Origin: CAG-826 sp964583155
GTDB lineage: Bacteria; Bacillota_I; Bacilli_A; RFN20; CAG-826
Direction of reading: 5' to 3'
DNA length: 33,114 nt
NCBI GenBank assembly: GCA_964583155.1
Contig: CAZOUY010000013.1
Coordinates: 1-33,114 of the forward strand
Made by a program: the position numbers and the translations under genes
The notes under the pieces: model-generated
What the model was told of the DNA's origin: nothing
The model's database searches: none
What the model saw: the letters and a program-made list of their open reading frames with translations, nothing else
Shown here: positions 23,676 through 30,027 of the stretch, piece by piece
Layout: every line of letters begins with the position of its first letter
Numbering within the stretch: position 1 is the first letter of the stretch

Positions 23676-25559
23676 ATGGAAAAGCAAAAACTTCTTTGCG
23701 AAGGTGCTGGTCCCAATAATAATGAAACAACCGTGGTTGAAGAAGAAAAAGTATTAACACCCTTTAATAAACGAATGAATAATGTGAAAACATATTTTTC
23801 GAAGCCTTCTAATATCATTTTGGTTGTTTTTGCTGTAATATTGACGATCTTTGTGATCATTCCCTTAATTTACTTATTATACAACACATTCCTAGTCCAT
23901 TCCGGAGAATCGATGATCGGGAAAATAGGTACCTTAACATTTGATCACTGGTATAGCACTTTATTTAAAGCTAAAAATCATTATTCTAGCAGTTTATTTT
24001 GGAAGCCTCTTTTAAATTCAGTGTTGATGTCCATGGTTTCATGTCTCATATCTGTAGTTGTCGGGGGCTCGATTGCCTTTTTAATTACTAGAACTAATTT
24101 TCCGGCCAAAAAATTTATATCTTTGGTTTTTGTCTTCCCATACATCATGCCATCATGGTCCATTGCTATGTTCTGGGAAAACTTCTTTAAAAATACGATT
24201 AATCTAAGTGGCGCACAGGCGCAAATGGGGATGCTTCAGGCGATGACGGGAGCGGCAGTTCCGAGTTCTCTTGTCTATGGCTTTTGGCCATGTGCTATTT
24301 GTTTAGGCATTCACTATGCTCCCTTTGCCTACATTTTAATCGGTGGTATTCTACGAAATATGGATGCCAATTTAGAGGAAGCCGCGACTATTCTTAAGGC
24401 TTCTCGATTCAAGATTTTACGGAAAATCACTTTACCGATAGTGATGCCGGCCTTAATTTCGACTATTTTGTTGGTATTTGCTAGCTCGATCAGTAGCTAT
24501 ACTGTTCCTGTCTTTTTAGGAAAGAATGGATTTAATACGATCTCTTTAAAAATGAAAGGATTGTTTAATTCTTCAACTTCGGTGGGACAAGGTTACGTTG
24601 TGGCAACGATTTTGATGCTATTTAGTATTTGTATCATGATGATTAATCAACGTGTAACTAATAGTCGTCGATCATTTACCACGGTTACCGGTAAGTCCTC
24701 GCAAGTATCGTTGATTAAACTAGGAAAGGTCGCCAAACCGCTTATTACCACAATTGTTATCGCTTATACGGTTTTCTTTGCGATTGTTCCATTGATATCG
24801 TTTGCGCTAGAGTCGTTTTTAAAGGTTTCCGGAGATTATTCGACGTTTACCACTTATTATTGGACCACTACGGAGCAAACCAATATTTATATCAGTGGCT
24901 CGGTTGGCATTTTGCGCAATAAAACCATATGGACTGCCTTCTTAAATTCATTATTAATTTCTGGGGCATGCGCTATTATTGCCGGTACTTTTGGAATATT
25001 GATCGGTTATGCGGTAGCGAAAAGCCGGGGCGGAAAGTTATCGAATTTTGTAAGCAATACCGCTTTCTTGCCTTATTTGATTCCGGCAATGTCATTCTCG
25101 ACGATATATCTTGCTATTTCCTGTACTAAGTCATTTAGCTTCTTATATCGGTCTATTCCATTATTGATTATTGTTGGCGCTATTAAATTTATGCCATTTG
25201 CATCACGATCTGGAACCAATGCTATGCTGCAGCTCTCTAATGAAATTGAAGAGGCGGCGGTTATTGTTGGAGTTCCGTGGTGGAAGCGTATGGTTAAAGT
25301 GCTTTTCCCGATCCAAAAATCAAGTTTTATATCCGGGTATTTATTACCGTTTGTCTCATGTATGAGAGAATTATCGCTTTTCGTTTTGTTAACCAGCTCA
25401 GGAACGTTATTAACGGCAGTTCTTCAAAATTATGAAGCGTATGATTCGACGCAAATCAGTAATGGTATCAATTTAATTATTATTGTTACGGTATTAGCTA
25501 TTAATTTAATTGTCAATAAAGTCACCGGGGCTTCAATTGATAAAGGTGTAGGAGGTTAA
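23676..25559 (+). CDS. Fused two-domain ABC permease (FbpB-like)
   Basis: This membrane component of the importer has two permease domains in one 627-residue chain, as in ferric-iron FbpB/AfuB/SfuB proteins. Each half has about six TM helices and a cytoplasmic EAA loop that docks the ATPase: EEAATILKASRFKILRKITLP in the first half and EEAAVIVGVPWWKRMVKVLFP in the second. A polar N-terminal tail of ~45 residues precedes TM1. ATG 23676 is chosen because AGGAGG lies 7 bases upstream; earlier in-frame ATGs at 23634 and 23643 fall within the hairpin. The ATPase gene begins four bases after the stop. Confidence 0.88.
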   Translation: MEKQKLLCEGAGPNNNETTVVEEEKVLTPFNKRMNNVKTYFSKPSNIILVVFAVILTIFVIIPLIYLLYNTFLVHSGESMIGKIGTLTFDHWYSTLFKAKNHYSSSLFWKPLLNSVLMSMVSCLISVVVGGSIAFLITRTNFPAKKFISLVFVFPYIMPSWSIAMFWENFFKNTINLSGAQAQMGMLQAMTGAAVPSSLVYGFWPCAICLGIHYAPFAYILIGGILRNMDANLEEAATILKASRFKILRKITLPIVMPALISTILLVFASSISSYTVPVFLGKNGFNTISLKMKGLFNSSTSVGQGYVVATILMLFSICIMMINQRVTNSRRSFTTVTGKSSQVSLIKLGKVAKPLITTIVIAYTVFFAIVPLISFALESFLKVSGDYSTFTTYYWTTTEQTNIYISGSVGILRNKTIWTAFLNSLLISGACAIIAGTFGILIGYAVAKSRGGKLSNFVSNTAFLPYLIPAMSFSTIYLAISCTKSFSFLYRSIPLLIIVGAIKFMPFASRSGTNAMLQLSNEIEEAAVIVGVPWWKRMVKVLFPIQKSSFISGYLLPFVSCMRELSLFVLLTSSGTLLTAVLQNYEAYDSTQISNGINLIIIVTVLAINLIVNKVTGASIDKGVGG

Positions 25560-25563
25560 TAAT

Positions 25564-26715
25564 ATGCCAGAAATTGTTTTAAAAAATGTCACCAAACGAT
25601 GGGGCGATTTTGTCGGTGTTGATAACTTGAATATGGTTATTAAAGATCACGCCTTTGTCACTTTATTAGGTCCTTCGGGATGTGGCAAAACGACGACTCT
25701 CAGAATGATTGCCGGACTTGAAACGCCCACATCGGGAGTTATTACGATCGATGGTGTGACAGTATTTGATTCTGAAAGAGGAATCAATGTTTCACCGGCC
25801 AAACGTGATGTCGGATTTTTATTCCAAAACTATGCATTATGGCCGCATATGACGGTCTATCAAAACATCGCTTTTGGATTAGAAAATTTAAAATGGAAAA
25901 AAGAGGATATTAAGGCTCGCGTTCAAGAATTGCTGGAGATGCTTAAAATCGAGCAATTTGCCGAGCGTTATCCGAGCGAATTATCCGGTGGACAGCAGCA
26001 GCGTGTTGCCATTGCGAGAACCTTAGCACCGCGACCTAAAGTGTTATTCATGGATGAGCCGCTTTCCAATCTTGATGCCAAATTGCGTTTAGAGATGAGA
26101 ACGGAATTAAAAAGATTGCATACCGAGACGAATTCAACATTTGTGTATGTGACGCATGATCAGCTCGAAGCTATGACGCTCGCCACCGAGGTATGCTTAA
26201 TGAAAACTGGTTTACTACAGCAATATGATCCGCCACTTGTGGTTTATGCGAAACCGAATAATCTATTTGTGGCCGATTTCGTTGGAAATCCAACCATGAA
26301 CTTTATTAATGCTGAAGTGACCTCGATAGTTGATTCGAAAACCATTAATGTTCTCTTCAATGGTGTTGAAGCACAATTCAAATCCGAAGAGGATATAGAT
26401 CTAAGCAATGCATTATTAGATGAAGCGGAGAGCGCGAACCATAAGGTGGTTTTAGGCATTCGTCCGGAGAGCATCGCTATTGTTGATAGTGAAAACGGCG
26501 CTTCGGGAGTTGTATATTCAACATTACCTTCCGGTATGGAAACAACCGTTAAAGTGCGATTGAATGACGAAGTTATTACATCTGTAGTCTTTGGAACTAT
26601 CGACTATAAGGTTGATGAAGTCGTTCATATTAACTTTATTGGAAAGGGAATAACGCTCTTTAATGCGGAATCTAGTGATCGCATAACAAATGGCACTTTG
26701 ACAATTTTATTGTAA
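25564..26715 (+). CDS. ABC importer ATP-binding protein (FbpC/PotA-like)
   Basis: This ATPase energises the importer. The 383 residues contain Walker A GPSGCGKTT (from Gly36), the Q-loop FLFQNYALWPHMTV, the signature LSGGQQQR, Walker B VLFMDEPLSNLD and the H-loop THD. A C-terminal TOBE-type regulatory domain (about residues 240-383, with VVLGIRPESIAI) marks the CUT1/MOI family. The AGGAGG ribosome-binding site overlaps the end of the permease gene, so translation is coupled. A bidirectional terminator follows. The family covers iron, spermidine, sulfate and sugar importers; the fused permease favours the iron-type group. Confidence 0.92.
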   Translation: MPEIVLKNVTKRWGDFVGVDNLNMVIKDHAFVTLLGPSGCGKTTTLRMIAGLETPTSGVITIDGVTVFDSERGINVSPAKRDVGFLFQNYALWPHMTVYQNIAFGLENLKWKKEDIKARVQELLEMLKIEQFAERYPSELSGGQQQRVAIARTLAPRPKVLFMDEPLSNLDAKLRLEMRTELKRLHTETNSTFVYVTHDQLEAMTLATEVCLMKTGLLQQYDPPLVVYAKPNNLFVADFVGNPTMNFINAEVTSIVDSKTINVLFNGVEAQFKSEEDIDLSNALLDEAESANHKVVLGIRPESIAIVDSENGASGVVYSTLPSGMETTVKVRLNDEVITSVVFGTIDYKVDEVVHINFIGKGITLFNAESSDRITNGTLTILL

Positions 26716-26719
26716 TCAA

Positions 26720-26753
26720 AAAAAGCCTTCTATAACAGGAAGGCTTTTTCTTT
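26720..26753. terminator. Bidirectional terminator
   Basis: AAAAAGCCTTC (26720-26730) pairs perfectly with GAAGGCTTTTT (26739-26749), with an 8-base loop and flanking A and T runs. It serves the ABC operon on the plus strand and the RDD gene on the minus strand. Confidence 0.9.
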
Positions 26754-26759
26754 TGGGTA

Positions 26760-27500
26760 TTATTGATAAGCATAATTTTGATCGACAACTTTTATTTGCA
26801 AAATAGCATCGTGGAATGTTAAGCAGTGCCTGGTGATCGATATACAAGCGAGAGATCCTAAAATGATGAAAATGATTCCGACGGCACTTAGAAGCAACCA
26901 AACCACAATTGTTTCTAAAATAAAAATGATTAAGAAACGCCCCAGCACTTTTTTATTGCTAATAATAACATTTGATTTTTTTTCAACGGGGGCCACTTTA
27001 AAGGCACGCATCATCAGTGTTTGTTTTTTATGACTATAAAGAGGAATGATCAATTGAAAAACAAAAAGGGGCAAAAACATGGTTAAAATCGTGAAAACGA
27101 CATAATTGCTATAAAAACGTTTATAACCTTTTTGGTATTCTTGGTTAGACGCTAGTTCTTTATCGATCGCTTGAGAAATAGCTTGGCATTTATCATAGGC
27201 CTTCTCAACATCCGTTTCAAGTTCATTATCAATTAAGTAATCTAAATAGGTGTTTTGATCGAAGGTATAAAGGCCATAAAGAGATTCGGCGCGGTAAGGA
27301 TAATCATATTTTTCGCATGTTTCTTGATAGGCGTTGTTCATCGTAGCGATGTCATTTTTAGCAACAACCCTTATAAGAGGATTAGTTGCCGTATATAAGA
27401 GAACTAAAAAGATGATGACGCTCATCAAGCAGTCTAAAATAAATACGCCCAGTCGTTTCCATATTGTGATTCTTTTTTCTTGCACTATTTGCTGTTCCAT
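26760..27500 (-). CDS. RDD-family membrane protein
   Basis: This 246-residue membrane protein of uncertain function has about four hydrophobic segments. The RDD-type first helix is preceded by WKRLGVFILDCLMSVIIF (the R and D of the motif), and a basic loop TLMMRAFKVAPVEKKS is typical of the family before the third segment. A ~90-residue polar segment between TM1 and TM2 is probably extracytoplasmic. Some RDD proteins have been linked to cation exchange, but nothing here proves it. The gene is monocistronic. The AAAGAAAGG about 13 bases before ATG 27500 is a rather distant ribosome-binding site. Confidence 0.78.
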   Translation of the reverse strand: MEQQIVQEKRITIWKRLGVFILDCLMSVIIFLVLLYTATNPLIRVVAKNDIATMNNAYQETCEKYDYPYRAESLYGLYTFDQNTYLDYLIDNELETDVEKAYDKCQAISQAIDKELASNQEYQKGYKRFYSNYVVFTILTMFLPLFVFQLIIPLYSHKKQTLMMRAFKVAPVEKKSNVIISNKKVLGRFLIIFILETIVVWLLLSAVGIIFIILGSLACISITRHCLTFHDAILQIKVVDQNYAYQ

Positions 27501-27653
27501 AATTATGTATCAACCTTTCTTTTATAAATATGAATAACATTTCTTTGTATTTTTAACTATTGCTTCATTAATAGATTGAATCATCAGAATAAATCTTTAT
27601 TATTCTATCATATTTCGTGCGTTCTGTAAAAAATAATAATCCTATATGGCGTA

Positions 27654-27706
27654 GCGTTTGTGTTAATGTACAATACATGTGAGACCAAATGCTCAAAAGA
27701 AAGAAG
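27654..27706 (+). mobile_element. Left IS inverted repeat
   Basis: This 53-bp sequence, including GTGAGACCAAATGCTC, recurs in reverse complement at 32913-32963. The two match perfectly over 44 bp (TTAATG...GAAGAAG), and the outer GCGTTTGT also matches, with one 2-bp indel between. It lies 72 bp before a transposase-like start codon, as expected for an IS left end. Confidence 0.8.
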
Positions 27707-27732
27707 GCAAATAAAAAGTGTTTTAAATCCTG

Positions 27733-27738
27733 TATAAT
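27733..27738 (+). promoter_or_regulatory. -10 element before transposase relic
   Basis: A perfect TATAAT lies 40 bp before the relic's ATG. No good -35 is visible at 17 bp; RNA polymerase could use upstream contacts. The ribosome-binding site GAAAGGA follows at about 27761-27767. Confidence 0.4.
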
Positions 27739-27777
27739 GTTAATCACCAAATCAAACAAAGAAAGGATCTAAAACAC

Positions 27778-27894
27778 ATGGATATTATAACACAGAATGT
27801 CAAATATAAACCTCATGATTTGAATAATCGCTTCCACGCTTGTAAAGCTTACTCTAATGGTAGTTTCAAAGTTCGAGAAATATGTCGTTTATAG
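27778..27894 (+). pseudogene. Transposase relic, N-terminal fragment
   Basis: ATG 27778 opens a 38-residue frame (MDIITQNVKYKP...GSFKVREICRL) ending in TAG at 27892-27894. The sequence has the look of the N-terminal helix-turn-helix of IS3/IS481-type transposases (a segment like ACKAYSNGSFKVREICR), has a good ribosome-binding site, and lies just inside an IS end. The frame continues for 50-odd codons after the TAG without recognisable transposase sequence, so most of the gene is gone. The family assignment is tentative. Confidence 0.5.
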
Positions 27895-28060
27895 CACGCT
27901 TATTTAATGAAATGTATGTCTAATGAAAATCACTATCCTTGTTTCCTTTATCTCACTTCAACAAATCATTGGTCAAAGGTATTACCTCACATCTTTTTAC
28001 CGATAACTAAATTCTCTTCTTTTGGCTTCTTAGATTATACTTGATTTATTTCTCACTTTT

Positions 28061-28082
28061 TTGGTCTCACATCATTTACAAC
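28061..28082 (-). mobile_element. Degenerate IS right end
   Basis: TTGGTCTCACAT (28061-28072) is identical to the core of the right end at 32931-32942; the next 16 bases agree at about half the positions. With the left end at 27654 it brackets the transposase relic as a ~430-bp internally deleted IS copy. Confidence 0.5.
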
Positions 28083-28305
28083 TCAACACTTTGTTTTACT
28101 AAAAAATGGATATTGATATTTTATTAGTGATAAACAAAGATAAAATATGAAGGAAGATGCTACGCTTAAGTTGGTAATCGCTTAAGAAAAAATTTTTTAT
28201 CATGCTTGAATTACATTGATAATATGAAAGTAATTATTAACATGCTGCATCCTTCAATTTTTATAGAAAGGATTACTGACAAATACACTTTAATTGTTTG
28301 CCAGA
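28083..28305. other. AT-rich intergenic region before the recombinase
   Basis: No gene is visible. It contains an 8-bp direct repeat CGCTTAAG (28163-28170 and 28179-28186), an A6T6 tract (28187-28198), and an imperfect inverted repeat, GAAGGAAGATGC (28149-28160) against GCATCCTTC (28247-28255), bracketing ~90 bp. These could hold the recombinase promoter or an attachment site. No convincing promoter was found. Confidence 0.4.
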
Positions 28306-29262
28306 ATGAAGAAAAAAATGAAATATGCAGAGTGGCTGGATAGATGGCTTTTGATGTATTGTGAATCAATATACAAGTATAGTACTTATAAAAAATATAA
28401 GATGATAGTGGATTATCATCTAAAAAAAGAATTGGGAAACATTAATATTGATGAATTGAATCTCACAATATTACAATCCTATATTACTAATCTTCGTAAA
28501 GAATATGCTGGAAATACGATAAAAGGGATCGTGTCTGTCATTAAATTATCTTTAAAGCGGGCGGTGGAAGCAGGAATCATTAAAAATAATATTAGTGAAA
28601 AAATAATCTGTCCAAACAGTAAAGAAAAAAGAGTTGATTGTTTAACGATTGAAGAACAACATAAAATCGAAAAATACATTTTGAAAAATAAGAAACGCAA
28701 AAGATTATTTGGAATTTTATTATGCTTATATACAGGACTTCGTATCGGCGAATTGCTAGCACTTCAGTGGGATAATATTGATTTTAAAAATGAGACAATT
28801 TTAGTTTCCCAAACATGCTTTGATATATGGATAGAGGGCAATTATCAAAAGAAAATGCAGACTCCCAAAACAAAAAGTTCATATCGTTTGATTCCTATCC
28901 CTCACTCAATAACACCCTATTTGTTTGATCTGTATAACAGCCGCCATTCTTTATTTTTAGTGGAGGGTAAAGGCGATTGTGGAGTTCAAGTTCGATCCTA
29001 TCAAAAAACATTTTCCTCTCTTTTAAAAAAACTTGCAATCGAGCATAAGGGATTTCACTCTCTTCGGCATACTTTTGCCACTCGGGCTATTGAAGATGGG
29101 ATGGATGTTAAAACGTTATCGGAAATCTTAGGACATAAAAATAGTTTGATAACTCTCAACCGCTATACGCATTCTCTTCTTGAGCATAAGAAAGCTATGA
29201 TGAATCAATTAGGAAAAAGATTGTGTGTTGAAAAAGATAAAAAAGCACATAGATTTGCTTAA
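28306..29262 (+). CDS. Tyrosine recombinase/integrase
   Basis: This site-specific recombinase cuts and rejoins DNA through a tyrosine nucleophile. The 318-residue protein has an N-terminal SAM-like core-binding domain (YAEWLDRWL...ITNLRKEYAGNTIKG, about residues 4-75) and a complete catalytic domain: Arg146 (TGLRIGELLAL), the beta-hairpin Lys (TPKTKSSYRLIPIP), His251-x-x-Arg254 (HSLRHTFATRA), His277 (LGHK) and Tyr287 (NRYTH). It lacks the arm-binding domain of Tn916/lambda integrases, so it is closer to XerC/D or phase-variation recombinases. Its stop codon lies inside recombination site 1. ATG 28306 is the first ATG; no good ribosome-binding site is seen, and 28318 is also possible. Confidence 0.88.
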   Translation: MKKKMKYAEWLDRWLLMYCESIYKYSTYKKYKMIVDYHLKKELGNINIDELNLTILQSYITNLRKEYAGNTIKGIVSVIKLSLKRAVEAGIIKNNISEKIICPNSKEKRVDCLTIEEQHKIEKYILKNKKRKRLFGILLCLYTGLRIGELLALQWDNIDFKNETILVSQTCFDIWIEGNYQKKMQTPKTKSSYRLIPIPHSITPYLFDLYNSRHSLFLVEGKGDCGVQVRSYQKTFSSLLKKLAIEHKGFHSLRHTFATRAIEDGMDVKTLSEILGHKNSLITLNRYTHSLLEHKKAMMNQLGKRLCVEKDKKAHRFA

Positions 29263-29276
29263 TCTGTGTGCTTTTT
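29240..29276. terminator. Hairpin at end of recombinase gene, overlapping site 1
   Basis: A 16-bp stem, AAAAAGCACATAGATT (29240-29255) with AATCTGTGTGCTTTTT (29261-29276), has one G-U pair and loop TGCTT. The A and T runs let it act in both directions. It overlaps the last codons of the recombinase and includes recombination site 1. Confidence 0.8.
29247..29269 (+). repeat. Candidate recombination site 1 (inverted partner of site 2)
   Basis: This 23-bp site reads ACATAGAT-TTGCTTA-ATCTGTGT: 8-bp arms around a 7-bp asymmetric spacer, the form of a tyrosine-recombinase core. Its reverse complement lies at 29375-29397 with one mismatch. Confidence 0.75.
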
Positions 29277-29374
29277 CACAAAAAGTATATCATTAGTATT
29301 TGGTAATATCAATTGTTTCATATAAAAAAACGATGCATTAATCCATAAAAAAGACTAGTGTTTGAGAAAAAAAT
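29270..29374. other. Candidate invertible DNA segment
   Basis: These 105 bp lie between two inverted 23-bp sites next to a tyrosine recombinase gene. They hold no gene but contain a strong promoter on the minus strand. In the other direction only weak elements are seen (TTGGTA at 29300-29305 with a 15-bp spacer to TATAAA at 29321-29326). Inversion would redirect transcription toward 29421 and the large lipoprotein gene. As written the switch appears OFF for those genes. Confidence 0.65.
29284..29312 (-). promoter_or_regulatory. Invertible promoter, presently pointing to the recombinase 3' end
   Basis: On the minus strand TTGATA (29312-29307), a 17-bp spacer ending in TGA, and TATACT (29289-29284) form an extended-10 promoter with 5 of 6 matches in each element. 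Transcription would start near 29277, at the foot of site 1, and run antisense to the recombinase gene. After inversion it would start next to site 2 and read into 29421. Confidence 0.75.
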
Positions 29375-29404
29375 ACATAGATTAAGCAAATCTATGTATT
29401 TTTT
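29368..29404. repeat. Candidate recombination site 2 within a perfect hairpin
   Basis: A perfect 16-bp stem, AAAAAATACATAGATT (29368-29383) with AATCTATGTATTTTTT (29389-29404), has loop AAGCA. The 23-bp core 29375-29397 is the reverse complement of site 1, with 22 of 23 matches. The spacer orientation (TAAGCAA) is opposite to site 1, which predicts inversion and not deletion. As RNA it would also be a terminator, so upstream read-through would stop before 29421. Confidence 0.75.
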
Positions 29405-29420
29405 AGAAAGGAGAAATATT

Positions 29421-29696
29421 ATGTTAGTGTATAAAACAATTGTTATTCCATCAACAGTTTATAACTACGCTTCAAAAAAAGAAATGCAACTTGGAATATC
29501 TAATGATACTTTGAAATCTGCCACTAGCCCGATTAATGATGCAATAAAAGAGCATGCAAAAAACGGATGGGCGTTTCACTTTATTTCTTCAATGCAGCAA
29601 AGATTAGCAAGAAAGAAGACTCTACTAGAAAAGATATTTGGCTGGTTTCCTATAATTGGTCCAGCTTGTTTTCCAAGTATGAAGACAGAATGCTAG
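29421..29696 (+). CDS. Small protein of unknown function, DUF4177-like start
   Basis: This is a 91-residue protein directly downstream of site 2. ATG 29421 has a good ribosome-binding site (AAAGGAG, 29407-29413). The N-terminal half (LVYKTIVIP... then INDAIKEHAKNGWAFHFISS) recalls the short DUF4177-type fold, where a Y-K-T strand is followed by N-x-x-x-x-x-GW. The C-terminal part is basic, then hydrophobic (KTLLEKIFGWFPIIGPACF). No signal peptide is seen. It would be the first gene transcribed when the switch is ON. Function is unknown, and the homology is a visual impression only. Confidence 0.6.
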   Translation: MLVYKTIVIPSTVYNYASKKEMQLGISNDTLKSATSPINDAIKEHAKNGWAFHFISSMQQRLARKKTLLEKIFGWFPIIGPACFPSMKTEC

Positions 29697-29709
29697 TGAT
29701 ATTAAAATC

Positions 29710-30027
29710 TTGGCGTATTATTCAATAGTCTATCTGGGAATATATTTTATAAGCATGAGTTTAACATATGGGTTTGAAAAATTTAGTGTCGAAAATATTC
29801 AGCCATATTATCCATATTGTTTTCATCCAAATGCTATTGTGGATTTTATCATTGCGAAGTCAGAATTTTTTCTTTATCCAATTTTATTTAAATTCAAAAA
29901 TTTCTATTTAGCTATTGGGCTTATTAATGCTTTATTTTTTGCTGCAACCAAAAATTCATTTGCGGCTACGCAAATGACGACTGAAACGTCATCAAATAAG
30001 AAAGGGGAAATTATCAATGAAATATAA
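29710..30027 (+). CDS. Doubtful ORF, possible small membrane protein
   Basis: An open frame of up to 105 residues (TTG 29710) or 90 residues (ATG 29755) has two hydrophobic stretches: YSIVYLGIYFISMSL, and a later one covering FYLAIGLINALFFAA. Neither start has a ribosome-binding site. The frame overlaps the lipoprotein start by 11 bases and runs through two hairpins. It could be a real two-helix membrane protein, a degraded gene, or chance in AT-rich DNA. Confidence 0.3.
   Translation: MAYYSIVYLGIYFISMSLTYGFEKFSVENIQPYYPYCFHPNAIVDFIIAKSEFFLYPILFKFKNFYLAIGLINALFFAATKNSFAATQMTTETSSNKKGEIINEI
29958..29992 (+). promoter_or_regulatory. Two adjacent hairpins before the lipoprotein gene
   Basis: ATTTGCG (29958-29964) pairs with CGCAAAT (29969-29975) around GCTA. 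ATGACG (29974-29979) pairs with CGTCAT (29987-29992) around 7 bases. Both stems are perfect, share two bases, and end 24 bases before ATG 30017. They have no T-run, so they are more likely mRNA processing, stability or binding elements than terminators. Confidence 0.5.

Noticed and set aside
27568..27759. Minus-strand 63-codon open frame
   Set aside because: It runs antisense through the left IS end; part of its translation recurs by translating the right IS end, so it is repeat DNA and not a gene. No ribosome-binding site or family resemblance.
28149..28255. A second invertible segment ahead of the recombinase
   Set aside because: The inverted repeat is short with a 3-base insertion and no arm-spacer-arm form; not convincing as a recombination site pair.
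29240..29404. Reading the two hairpins as plain terminators only
   Set aside because: Terminators need not share 22 of 23 bases including an asymmetric loop in inverted orientation beside a recombinase gene; kept as the alternative explanation.
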